64,000 bases of DNA, taken from NCBI GenBank assembly GCA_019321725.1, contig CM033115.1:18858673-18922672 (forward strand). The letters are read 5' to 3'. Below, piece after piece: positions 29,076 to 41,332 of the stretch (positions are counted from its first letter, which is position 1; every line of letters begins with the position of its first letter). The translations under genes were made by a program, and so were the position numbers. The DNA comes from Paulownia fortunei. Taxonomy: Eukaryota > Streptophyta > Magnoliopsida > Lamiales > Paulowniaceae. The notes under the pieces are model-generated. The model was not told the DNA's origin and ran no database searches. It saw nothing but the letters and a program-made list of their open reading frames with translations.

Positions 29076-32000
29076 TTATAGTTTTGTTATTGATTGTAAA
29101 AGAATAACTTGTTTAGGAATGATAATGGAGTGAGTTTAAACTCGATTCGTAGTAAATCCTCCCCGTTCGACAAGTTTAAACCCAAACTCATAACGAATTT
29201 GCTTCGTTCAGGCGGTATTGTGTTTAATTTTATTTTTTTACGGAACAGATATCAAATTTAACCAAAATCGTTATACTATCAGTTCTATTCTGGTGTAGTT
29301 ATTCTCAACGTGTAGGAGTCACACGAGGGAAATCACATAATTATATTGATTGTTCCAAAACTTGAGATTTTGGAACTCCTTAAAAAAATTGTGATTGCAA
29401 TTGAATGATCTTATTTTTTTTAAGAAAAAAATATTTCTAAAACAAGTGTTTGGTTCCTTGGGAGAAAGTCCCAAAAATCTATCTCCCACCAACCATATGA
29501 AAAAGTTGGAAAATGATAAAAAATTCAGATAAAAAATCTCTGAAAAAGGAGATTTTTTCTATGATAAGATGGATAAATCACGTATTGTTGAAAATTTGTT
29601 AGTTACTATAAGTGAAAAATTAGAAAACAAAAATGGCATTGCTACTTTTTGGATAGATAATGCACCAAATAAAGAGGATAAACAAGAAATTATATATGCC
29701 TTGTCAAATGAAATTATTTAAAAAAAAATGAAATTAAATAGTATAGGACCCAATAAAAATACATATTTAATCATAAGCATGTCATTAGCATCAGGCTTAA
29801 CTAAATCCAAACAAACTTTTTTGACAAATGAACTTCCACATTAGATCTTCATGAAATTGAAGAGTAGTAACCCACCTTTTCTTATCTTTTGGTACACAAA
29901 CAAGTATGGTGATCAACATTGAGTTCTTGCAACTCTAATGTCTTTAGGTTAATACTAAGCCACAATTATTAATTCCACTCATAACAAAACCAACCAACTT
30001 TTGTCGAGGTTAACAACCAGACCCACTTCAATTAAATTAATTAATTTAACCCTTGAATTTATTTGATTTTTTATTCCTTTTAATGAATCAAAGACCAGGG
30101 TTTATTTAGCAATAGAGGTTTTAAACCCTAAGAGTATGATGGGGATTTATGCCTATTATAAAAAATGCCCCACATATAAAAAGTATTTCTCAAAAAGGCC
30201 ACGGTTTAACTTGACGTGGTTGAGGTCCTCAAAAAATATCTGCACTATATATTATAATATAAAGTCAATTTTTTTTATATTAATTTTTATAATTTTGACT
30301 TATATTTGTCATATATTTAATGTCATTGAATTAATTTTTGAAAAGATTGATTAAATTATCTATGGTTGTGCTTAAAAAAATAATTAATTTGACCAGTCAA
30401 TTATAATAAAAAGGTTTTTATTTTGAGATGGAGGAGTCTATCTCTATGAATCCAACGAAAGTGAGAGGATGCATCGAGGTGCAACGTACATGCTTCATCC
30501 CTATAATCAAATATATTTAATGAAAGCAGTAAGAGGGAATAGGGATGGCTACCTATGAAAGGTTGAAATTAAGGATGAATTTATCCAAAAAAAAAAGAAA
30601 AATATTCACAAATTATTTTGCATAAGTGTTTTTATAATTAAATTGATAAATTAAAAATTTAATCGGTCGGATTGATTCAACCGTTATTGATATAATAAAA
30701 TTGATTATATTTTTTTTATTACATTATATAAAATGATAACATAATATAATAATTATTATGTATAAGGTAAAAAAGATAAATAATTAACTAAAAAATATAT
30801 TTAAGAAAGGTCCAAAATTTAAATAATTACATATATAATCAAATATCAAATTTAAATTTTGTTAAAAATAAAAAAATAAAAAAGTTATTGATCGATTTGA
30901 TTATTTTTTTTGATTAATTTGATCGATTTTGACTGAATTCTAATTTTTTATGCTCAGACGAATTAAGTCGATTACCATTTTAGTAACTATTTGTATCATC
31001 AATTTTACTCACAAAAAGTAAATAATAAAAAATAAAAAAATAAAAATTAATAGCAATTTTATAAGGAAGAAGGCCATGGGATCACCTAACAAAAGTGGAA
31101 GATCAAATCAAAATCTCTTCAAAACCAAAATTCACACACACATTGTGGGCACAAAGCACATGCATGGACCGCGAGGATCGCCATCGACCGAGCTAGGGCA
31201 GCTGGACCACTTCCCAAGGTCCATCCCTTCGCCTGCACGTAATTTTCAATCAACTTTCCTCACCTTTCAATGTGATTGTGGTGTATAAATATCTATTATT
31301 CTTTGAGTTTATTTATTATACAAAATTAAATATATTTGATATTCATATTCCGACATAAGTAATCTCTAATAATCAATCTTTACCTTGTCTAGCAAATAAT
31401 TGTTACTGGGCATAGGCAATCATCGTGGCCAAGGCCCAAGTCTGTCTTTTATTTTAGATATATATATCTAGTAAACATAAGACGTCTGACTGCAATAATT
31501 TTGTTTTTAAAACAATTATTTAACAGCTTGAGCTAGGAGCTAGGAGGGGCTGGCGGCGACATCCACTCAACTTAATAAAATTTTTAAATTAATATAAATT
31601 ATATATATAAAATAATTAAGTTTTAAAAATTTGTCTCTTTTAAGAAAATTATTTTCATCTATTGTTTAAATGTCGCCTCTCCTCCTATTCATTTCCTATT
31701 TATTTTTTGGCATGTTCCTACTTGTAAGCGAACATAAGCAATGATACAATCAAGAGATTAAAAAATAATACAAATTTCAATGAAACGACGCAATATCTAA
31801 ATAAAAAATTGATTGTCGTGTAAATAAGATGTTAGGAGTAAACCTTATCCTCGCTTATTATTAACATGCATACATGGTAGTAAGGTATTCTAGCCAATGT
31901 GTTGAGGAAAAAAATGTTTTTTTTGGACAAATTGGGAAGCATTTATCATGATAAAAGACCTTAAATTATGATGTTATGCAATGATTTAGTTCACATGGAA

Positions 32001-32975
32001 AGAATCTTACATTAACTTAGCCTCCCAGCAAAGAAAGAAAAATAATAAGCAAAAGAGAGAGCTATCAATCAGAAGAGACATGCATGATTATCTCTACCTA
32101 AATAAATTGGGAATAAAGAGAATGCTCCAAAAGAACTGTTCCATTGCCAATTGCATGCAAGGAGATTTTTCTTTCCCACCTTTATTTTTTTCTTTCTTTT
32201 TTTTTTTCTCTTTCTCTTTTTGGGTTTTTTGCCAAATGCAAAAATTTAGATTGCATCTTCTATTATTTTGCATCGATTATCGATGTGACCACAATCAATG
32301 TAGATGATGTCAATATAATTTGACATAGAAAATCCTACTCCACTGTATTGAACCTTTGAACCTTCACTTTCCAGCACAAAGAGAAAACCACATGCACAAA
32401 GCAATGTCTTAAAAAGCATGATCTTTAAACCCTTTAGTTATCTATGGCCTATCACTATTCTTTCTACTTCTCTTTAATTCTCTTGCTTTTTTTTGTGTGT
32501 TGGGTCTAGCTGGTTTAGGACCCTCATTTCTCCATTCACAGGCACTGCACTAAAGACTGAGTGAGATGGGCAGCTTCTTTGCCCATACCAGAAACTGATT
32601 ATTTTAAGTTTGGAAGTGGATAAGTTTTTAACAGATTATTGGAGAAATACACATTGTATAATGTCCTGTAATAGATCAACTCATCCTCTAATTTATATTT
32701 TTGTTCCTTCCATAAGACTTTATTCTTAGAAGCTGGTGGAATGCATGCTACTGTACTACACAGATGTCAGAATTAGCTAAGGTATATTTAAGAATGTTTC
32801 TTTTGGTTGGTTCAATGCATCTTGCTTAGAGAATTTCATCTGCTATTTTCTCATTCTTCTTGTCCTATTCTTGCCATCACTTTCTTGGCATATGAAGCTG
32901 TCAAGGTTAAGAAGGTAGCCTATTTATTCATTTCACTGTCCAATGATGGTTGTCAATAAGTTGCTATAGGACAAA

Positions 32976-33004
32976 AACGAAAATAAATAAATAAATAAAT
33001 AAAT
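32976..33004. repeat. (AAAT)n microsatellite
   Basis: About seven AAAT units. No other feature nearby. Confidence 0.85.
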
Positions 33005-33106
33005 TTATAAAACTGCCTAGATGGGCTGAAGAACTTTTGCAATAGCAGGCTTACAAGTTACAATGTTAACATAATGGTAAATTATTCCAAAAAATAAATA
33101 AATTAA

Positions 33107-34036
33107 GGGATAATTATAAAAAACTCCCCTAAGGTTTGATCTATTTACATGCATATCCCCTCAAATTTCAGAAATTATGTTTTGTGTCGTTTCACTAATT
33201 ACCGCTAGAAGATCCTAACATTTTTTATGAAACGATTCTTTTGCTCGTGTGTAAATTACACAATCTACCCTTTTGCTGTCTGTCGATATAGAGACCTCCA
33301 ATATGGTTTGTTAAATTACAATTATCTTTCTTGAAGTTTCTGTATTTTACAATTAGACCCTATGTCATTTGTCCAATAAAAATATGAAATTTTATAAACA
33401 TTTAAAGCCAGTTTTAACGATAAAACAAAGATGAATACCCAGATCTAAATTTAGGTTTGTGATTCTACATTTGGATCGTAGGCCTAGACTTAGACCATTA
33501 TTACTTCATCGCTCGCCAACATCATGCATATGTATTGTGTCAAGCCTAAAATTTTTAAATTAATTTTTAAAAGTGGGGTTTTTGGACATGAGTGATCAAG
33601 TGGATGTTCATGTGATGGCGGCAACGATACTACAATAATCATTCATTTCAAAAGTAGAAGATTAACATGATAGAGAAAATTAAATAAATCAATCAAAATA
33701 ATTTAATGTGTTTATTTATATTATAAAAATATATTTTTATATTTTATGATAACTTAAAATTTTAAATATCAGGGGAAATTAAATGGGAGGGGAGGTTTTT
33801 GTAAATCCCAAGAAACCTCCAGATGTGTCTAAAATTGTCATTTTCACAATTGATGACACTGAGGGGCAAAAATAATCATTATTGGCTGACAGCAACTTCT
33901 CTGTTATAGGGACTAACACTGGAGTTATACGTAATATGACAACAAATGTCAAGGAAGTAAATGTAATTTCAAAAATCTGAGGGAATCTATTTTTTTATTT
34001 AGACTAAAACTATAGGGTGGCTTTTGTAATTATCCC
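33107..34036. mobile_element. Non-autonomous inverted-repeat transposon relic (930 bp)
   Basis: The left end starts GGGATAATTATAAAAAACTC and continues CCCTAAGGTTT. The right end, read on the other strand, starts GGGATAATTACAAAAGCCAC and continues CCTATAGTTT, so about 30 bp of inverted end are preserved. Interior sequence is noncoding and AT-rich, with a second similar motif (GGGGAGGTTTTTGTAAATCC near 33790) suggesting a nested or rearranged copy. Ends of this kind are widespread in eudicot genomes. A target duplication is not obvious, so the element is old. Confidence 0.75.
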
Positions 34037-34514
34037 AAGTTAGAGAAGTTATACTCTTATGTTCCAAGACTATTCTGTCATATATCAAACTATATATCTA
34101 ACCAAACAGAACATATATAGCCTGAAAAAGAAATCAAATCAGCAGTTAATCAGTAGGTCAATTTTCTGAACTACTCATAATCAGGATTACTTGCAGTGAA
34201 ACTATCCTTATTGGCAAATGATGATGTAGCATGAGTTGAGAGAGCCACATTACTTGAGAATCACTTCTTGCTTTTTATAACAATAGATAAAGTACCAACA
34301 CTTGATCATAAGTGAGGCCCTTCAACCTCAAGCATGGTTGCCCAGCAACAAAAGTGACACAAAGGGTCAAGAGAGAATGGTCCCATTTTCTTTTCTTAAA
34401 TAATGATTCTATTTTTCCACTTTCAATCCCAAGAAAAAGAAGATAGTGAAAGTAGGGACAGAAAAAGAAATATTTCCTATCAAAATCCCTGACCAGGTAA
34501 CTGTTTTATTGAAG

Positions 34515-34531
34515 ACTAGCTAGCTAGCTAG
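34515..34531. repeat. (CTAG)n short tandem repeat
   Basis: About four CTAG/GCTA units in intergenic DNA. Confidence 0.8.
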
Positions 34532-35682
34532 AAGAAATATGTTTGGTGAAGGTATAAATTCAGTCACTGATTGGAGAGAAAAATAAGATGGGAATTTAGT
34601 TGCTTCAGGGAGAAATAAGATTGGAGTATGAATTTTAGACCTTTTTGCTCTTTTGTAGAACATAACTATCATTCAGTGTTAAAACTTTAATGTCAGAATG
34701 ATAGGCCAATGAGGTCTAAAAGCACAAGAGCTTCTGTCAGGCTAATTTACAGTAGCAGGGGTAGTTAGAGCATAGAAATCATAGGGGTAGATTACTATGC
34801 CAAAATCAGTCCTTTTCTTTAGAAACTTTCTATTGATCTTAGATTTCCCAGTGTAATGATTGAGAACAGGGGGTGTAGAGGGTTTTGTGAAAACAAACAT
34901 CAAATGAAGTAAATTCAATGGTTAAGGAAATGATTCCATTATCAAGAATTTACCCCATATGTTATTATTGATAGATAATATATTGGGTATATAATGATAA
35001 ATAAATATCTTAATTAATATTACATCTATGAATATTATAATATTAGAGTCCCCCTTGATAGGCCCATTAATTATCATCTCATACACTTCCTCTCTCTTTC
35101 CTTTTGGGCCCTTCTTCTTTTACAGTAAGGCCATTCTTGAAAAAAGTATTGTTAACTCTGGGCTCCTCTCTCCTTAAATCAAGCCCGTTGAACGGCTCCG
35201 GGTTCTCTCTGTTCTCCAATTTAGTAGAAAATGGTCACCTCAGATACGTCTTCATTTGTGCATTTTTCTTTTTGGGTATCCCCATGCTTGTAATACAGTC
35301 TGTAGAATCAAATTTTTGAGAACTTGCATCTCTTTTGATGGGTCTATGTGTTTGTAATACGGCCCAAGTTAACTTCAGCAAATGAGCCCAGGTTGGGAAT
35401 TTCAGAATTCTTGAATGGCACTAGGATAGATAGTGCTATGTTCATTCATATCCAACACAGAAAATGTACAAAAACAAGCACAAACATGTTGAAACTTCAA
35501 TAAAGAATGGCAAATACTTGAAAAGTTTCAACACTCAGAGTGGAACAATGTCTAGTGATCCATTAGCAAGTTATAAACAAAAACAAGATTGAAAAGATAG
35601 CCTAAATATCCTCTTCAGACTAAACAGTTATAACATGCTTCATTTATTTAGCATAATAACCGAGGCGGAGCAATCAGTTGAG

Positions 35683-37672
35683 CTAAGGAAACCCACCATG
35701 CTTTGCTTGACTGGGAGGAGGAGAAGGTTGCGGGATGTAAGGCATCAGCGGAGTTCCATGCTGGATGGGACCAGGTTTTATGGAAGCCATTGAACTCGGA
35801 ACTGGGTCAATAGGGCGGTAATCTTCCAAATTCACATCGCCTGCTGCATCATCTTCATCTTTGCTAGGAGGATCGATGTTTCCCTGTGGATTGGGTAATC
35901 AAGAACAGAAACATAATGCGTTCACCAAATAGGACTATAGATAAAAATTTACTTATGGGCAACTTGTATCTAATTCTACTTTGATGTCCTCATTGGAGGT
36001 TTATCTAAGCAGAAAGATCTTAGCTGAAGTAAGTGTACCTTAAGCTTCCTTCGTTTCATGGTCAATGTCACAGCATTCCTGCTGCCTGTTGAAACCTTAC
36101 CTGCAACCATAAAATAAATATGTTGCTAGTGCAATGTACGGGAAAGGAATTATAGAATAGCACTGGATCCACCAATCCAAGTTAAAAGTGAGTGTTTTGC
36201 TGCATAAGAGTAAAAGAAATGCAATATGCGTTTAATTTCATTATCAAATCAGACTCGAACTACATAGCCATGTGTCTAATTTATTCGTAGCTTCAAGCAT
36301 TTCGACAAGACACAAACACTCCCAGAACATCATTTTAGCACTTTGCTGATAATAAGATGGAAGAATACAAAATAAGCTCACTAGCATAAAAGTTGAACCC
36401 TGGCATGTGTTTAATCTCATGAGTATATGTTGAGAACTTCAGGAAACAGGGCATCCCAAATATTGTAGCAAGCAAAAATTTATCTTCAATGCTTGATCAA
36501 CCTAATCCGTTAAATTTACCATCCCAAGCACTAAACTCTAAAAATACAGAAGCTCAAGATTGTCAAATAAGAAGCATCAATGAGCGAACTGCAAACGTAG
36601 TAGTGCAGAAAGGTGCTTAAATGATGGCTTTAATATGTGCCCAGTATGGGCAAATTTGATCTGAATGCGAGCATTTTAAATGTGAAGCACTTTTAGTCCT
36701 CAATCAAGTAGTGTAGCCCAGTTTTAGTACTGTTGCCATTTATCAAGAATTCAAAATAGAAAGAAGGCACTTGCTGAATAACAAGAATGTCGTTTACCAA
36801 AGGTATATGAGATGAGATATGAAAGTAGTGTTTTGTGAGAGATGAATTGACTCACACACACACACTCACATAATAAAACCAATTGTGTTGTTACACCATT
36901 CAATAACACACCATCGATGAACGCCAATACTAGTGGAGCTGGTTCGAAGTATGAAATAACATTTTCAGCTCGAGTAGGTTTAATTAATAAGGAAAAATAC
37001 AAATTGAAGTTCCTATAATAATCCTTTATGAAAAGTTTTTAGTTACAACAAACTTTTCTTAGAACCCGACCATGAATCCATGAAGAAGCAAAAGTATCAC
37101 AGAATCTTTGACTAAGTTCAGAATAGGTTGGTTCTGCTCTGCTCCGGCAAAGAAAACTACAGTGCTTTGTTCAACTTATAGACATGATCTCCAGCTGAGT
37201 GAGTGATAAATTAATGGATTGATTCCCTTAAAATTTCAAGTTATTATCTACCAATAATCTTGCGCTGAGGGATTAACCAAGTAGGAGGGTAGGCAAAGGT
37301 AATCACCCCCATCAACTGAAAATAAGAGCAAATTTCAGGTGTAAGTTCAATTTCTCAAAAACTCAAATATTTTCCTCCTTAATTTTTCTATTTTTTTCTT
37401 GTATTACATTTACAATTCTTTATGAAATCTTCCTTCATCCCTAACCCACAATCCTGTTTCCATGCCTGTTCATGCAACAATATTAGCATTTTTTTTCCCA
37501 TAAACTAAATACTCAAAAAAAAAATGGTATGTTCTCTGCACAAAAAGAGACAAAAAACACTAAAAGATTTACCTGGATTTGAGGCTGTGCTTTCTTTGCT
37601 GGAATAACCAAGGTACATAAAAGCAGCTGTCCCAATCAACAAGAACATGAACAAGAATCCAAAAGCCTTCAT
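35683..37672 (-). CDS. Small single-pass membrane protein of unknown function (120 aa)
   Basis: CDS is complement(join(35683..35883,36039..36100,37573..37672)), 120 residues, with all splice phases closing. The N-terminus (MKAFGFLFMFLLIGTAAFMY) is one hydrophobic segment at residues 3-22, a signal-anchor or uncleaved signal peptide. Next is a short linker, then a basic patch (TMKRRKLK, 47-54) and an acidic block (DPPSKDEDD, 58-66). The C-terminal tail NLEDYRPIDPVPSS...GPIQHGTPLMPYIP is Pro-rich. I believe homologues with this tail exist across plants without a functional name, but that is memory rather than a search. The topology suggests a short lumenal or inner end and a cytosolic or apoplastic tail. 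No enzyme motif is seen. A 195-bp tandem duplication lies just upstream. Confidence 0.85.
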
Positions 37673-37879
37673 TATTACCAAAAAAAGACAACCTTTTTTT
37701 TTCTCGCCAAAAAACTTCCCTTATTTTCTCCTCAAGACCCTCTTCTATTTTAAATTTTCTTTATAACCACAAGTATATTACTGCCAAAAGGAGAGAAACC
37801 GTGGCCTTGAGAACAATTTTAAAGAAAAAAAGTATCCCTTTAAATAACAAATTCAACCCATTCAGAAAAGTCTAGTTCA

Positions 37880-38268
37880 GATGGAGCAGCAGCAGCTTGT
37901 CGTCACCTTTCCTTGGATTCTGAAACCCAAAAATCGATCAGAAAATCCGCGGAGATAAAGAGAAAAAAATGTCAAACAATGCCCACATATATAATCATAA
38001 AAAAAAGGAAGTAATATAACAAATTACATAGATGATCGAAATAAAGGGGGCAAAAAGAAACTACATTTTGTGGGAGTGGAGCAGCAGCAGCCTTTCGTCA
38101 CCTTTCCTTAGATTCTGAAACCCAAAAATCAACCACAAAATCCGCGGAGATAACGAGAAAAAAATGTCACACAATGCCCACATATAATCATAAAAAAAGA
38201 AAGTAAAATAACAAATTTAATAAATGATCAAAATAAAGCGGGGAAAAAAGAACTACATTTTGTGGAAG
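37880..38268. repeat. Tandem duplication, two units of about 195 bp
   Basis: Unit 1 begins about 37880 and unit 2 about 38075. Four anchors are offset by exactly 195 bp or close to it: GGAGCAGCAGCAG, CTTTCCTT.GATTCTGAAACC, AATCCGCGGAGATAA and CACAATGCCCACATAT. The final shared motif ACTACATTTTGTGG is offset by 192 bp because of small indels. Units differ by scattered substitutions. Confidence 0.9.
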
Positions 38269-39494
38269 TGGGTCATCATTAAAGATCATGTGGGTTTCAT
38301 TGTCATGGCCATTGCTGCTGCTTTGGATCAGTTGGGAACAGTAAAAAGGGTGGCAAGAGTTGGAGAGTAATGAATGAATTTCTTGTTGTTTTGCTGCAGA
38401 AAAGGAATAAATGGGAATGAATGAATCAATGGAAGAGATATAAATGCTGGAGGTGCGGTGGAACGCGAGCCTTCTGCAGGGTTCAAGATTGTCCTCTCTG
38501 CACCACAAACACTCTTCCCTGTGCTCCATATTATAGTAGGAGTATGTATGTAACAGGTAACATGTTTGCTTGACGGTCCCAGAATATACAAATGACTTTG
38601 CACCCTCGTCACCTTCAGCTTGCACATATATTTGTTGCTGATCTGGCCTACATTTGACTAATTAATTATGGGCTCAGTTAATTGGGTTAATTTTATATTT
38701 ATTTTTTTTCTTTTTGCTCAATTCATTGTATGGTTGCATTAGGCTTTGTCGCTCCTAGCTAAGCTCATTCACAACATATTTTAGTTCTTGTTAGGCCAAG
38801 CTCAAAATTATGGTTTTACTTAGCTTAGAAGGACCCCTAGAGCGAGTTATTTGGATTGATCCAAACAGAATCCTATTTTATTTATACCAAATTTTGGATA
38901 AGAAAAGAGAATTTTATTTTATCTAAAAAATTTAATTCACAAGAGATTTTTTTTTATAAGAATTATCCCAATAAGATAACAAAATCTTTTTTATATTAAT
39001 TACTTTCCTACTTACATATTATATAAGCTTATGAATCATAAGATACGTTTTTTATATTATATAATATATACGTATATTGATGTATTCTTTGATTATCTTA
39101 TTTGATTACATAATAATTTAAGTATAGAGGTTTTCTTTGTGTTTTCATTATGCTGGATTATGTTATTTAGTACATTAAGAGTATCATCTAGTTAGTGTCA
39201 AGTCGGCTCTAGGCACTATAAATGTATTATTCTATATTTTTTTCAAAAAAACATTGATTCATTTCTTTCTTTTCCATCAACCACTACAGTTAAAACGATG
39301 CAGAAAATCTAAATTCAAATAAATCTTTGAAATTTTCAAATAATTCCGCCTACCCACTTTGATCAAACATTTGTCCTTAAATTAAGTGGACCTTCATTTT
39401 CAAAACTTTACTCGAGGAAAGCTAGTGTTTAAATAATTTCAAATCAGTAAATCAAGTCCAAACCCGTCTCATTTATATTTATTTTTTTTGTATT

Positions 39495-39495
39495 T

Positions 39496-39550
<55 letters not shown>
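39495..39550. repeat. Compound (TA)n(TG)n microsatellite
   Basis: An alternating TA run passes directly into about twelve TG units. This is alternating purine-pyrimidine DNA over more than 50 bp. Confidence 0.9.
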
Positions 39551-40374
39551 ATTTATGCACATAGTATACCCAAAGATTCAGGCAGAATTGTAAGAAGTGG
39601 TTAAATAGGTTTTGGAATTTCTATGGCTACAACACTCACTCACTCGCTTGCTTTTAAATATATATTAGATGTATAGCAGTATTTCTCACGAAATGACTTG
39701 TACTTGCACTAAGAAAGAGAATGAATAATAAGTTAGGAATTTGCTTTTGCTCATATATTGCATACATACATATGAAATATTAATATAATACACTTAAATA
39801 TGTATATAAACTTAATGAATAATTTTATATTTTTTAAAATATTTAAAAGTTAAAAATAAATTTGGCATTGTAATTTTTCAAATTTTAAAACATACAAATA
39901 CAAATTTATAAATAATTACTTCTTTATTAATAATATTATTTTCTCATATTTAAGGAGTTATTATATTATCTTTTAAAAAATAAAACAGTTTAAGGGATCC
40001 AACCTACCAACAAACTCACCCCAAAGTTGCAATCCCTATAGTGTTATTAACTAGTCAACTTGACTATCTAAATGCAGTAATAAATAATTTAGTCAACATT
40101 TGTAAATAAGATAATTTTTAAATAAGATAAAATAGTAAATATTAGTATTTGAAGTTTTAGAAATATTAAAGTTGTCACAAAACTAATATAATAAGTTAAA
40201 CAATTTGATTTTTTGATTTTGCATTATGACAAATGGAGCAATACTATTGAGACAGAGCAAGTAAAATTTAAGAATTTGGACCTGGTTGCATTTTGCATTG
40301 GGAAATATATGCATTTTATTTTTATTTTTATGAAGAAAACTTGGCATATGTAAATTTTAAAATAATTGAGAGTT

Positions 40375-40735
40375 TATGAGATGTTTTAAAGTGTTTGGTA
40401 AAATTTTGTATTTTGCATTGGATATATATACACATTTTAAGATGTTTAATATCTTATAAATATTTTAAAAATTTTTGATAAAATTTTAGGAGATAAGCTT
40501 ATAAGTTAATAAAATTAAAGAATTTTATAAGTTCCTTTTAAAAAAGTCCGGAATTCCTAATTTATTTTTAAAATCTTATCAAATTTCTTTCGTATTGGTA
40601 ATATTAATTATAAAATTGTTATTACTATCATCTTTTAAACTTTATGATTTTATTCAAACATTTTAAGAATTTATTAAAAAATAAAATTTAACATATTTTA
40701 TAAGATATAAAAACTTATAAAATCTCGTCAATAAG
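40375..40735. repeat. Dispersed AT-rich repeat, copy 2
   Basis: Diverged copy of the segment at 28725-29075 in the same orientation, with the same order of blocks. Boundaries are approximate. Confidence 0.5.
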
Positions 40736-40846
40736 TTTAATCAAAAAGTCATCTACACTTGTACAACTCTGCATATTAGTGAACATTTTTTTTCTTTTTT
40801 CCATGCCTCAAAAAATGTCCATTTGTTACAACTGCATTCAACTAAA

Positions 40847-40892
40847 ACACACACACACACACACACACTTATATATATATATATATATATAT
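40847..40892. repeat. Compound (AC)n(TA)n microsatellite
   Basis: About eleven AC units followed by about eleven TA units. Confidence 0.9.
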
Positions 40893-41332
40893 TTCTGAAT
40901 GCACAGAATAAAAAGAGAGATGATTGGAAGAAGCAGAATAAAAACATTGAATTAACATTTAAAACCTTAATTGTATATAAAGTCCACCAGTGTCTTAACA
41001 TCTTTGACAGCAAAGTTTGCTATCCACCACAGTCTACTTTGTCACTGTAAATCAATTGGAATTTTTAAGCTGTTATGTTTGGAAATATTTCATCCAATTC
41101 TCCAGTGTTCTTTTCTTTTTTCTTTTCTAGTTTTAAATAACACAAGCGGATTTCATAGACAATGAAGTTTCTATGTATACACCAATATATTCTGAAAGAG
41201 ATAGCAATAAGTGTATCAAGTCCCAGTAAACTTGGATTTGCATTACTAACACATACACTACCTCCGACATACGCGTTCGAGGAATTAAGTAAGCAATGCT
41301 GATTAGCGTACAGGATGTTCAGTCTTCAGAGA

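Larger units (their letters stand above)
25932..35682. other. Long gene-poor spacer upstream of QWRF
   Basis: Nearly 10 kb without a supported gene. It holds the QWRF leader and promoter (to about 26340), an inverted-repeat element at 26347-26918, and an ACGT-core cluster at 26990-27125. Further along are AT microsatellites near 27600 and 27823, GGGT-rich repeat relics at about 28378-28520 and 29116-29300, and a repeat copy at about 28725-29075. A slightly GC-richer patch lies at 31070-31260, and a 930-bp inverted-repeat element at 33107-34036. The open frame at 31076-31288 is not recognisable. The 3' UTR of the gene at 35683-37672 should occupy the last part. Confidence 0.7.
37673..41332. 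other. Spacer upstream of the 120-aa protein gene
   Basis: The first kilobase (to about 38625) is the leader and promoter of the 120-residue protein gene and contains a tandem duplication. The rest is AT-rich with compound microsatellites at 39495-39550 and 40847-40892 and a dispersed repeat copy at 40375-40735. A 145-codon open frame at 38188-38625 (minus strand) overlaps the duplication and has no family features, so it was not called. Confidence 0.7.

Noticed and set aside
31076..31288. 70-codon open frame in a GC-richer patch
   Set aside because: No family features and no continuation; kept only as a note on the spacer.
27001..35000. MicroRNA precursors in the gene-poor spacer
   Set aside because: I looked for mature sequences of common conserved plant microRNAs from memory and saw none. 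Novel ones cannot be excluded without folding.
38188..38625. 145-codon open frame on the minus strand
   Set aside because: Overlaps the tandem duplication in the leader of the next gene; no domain and irregular composition.
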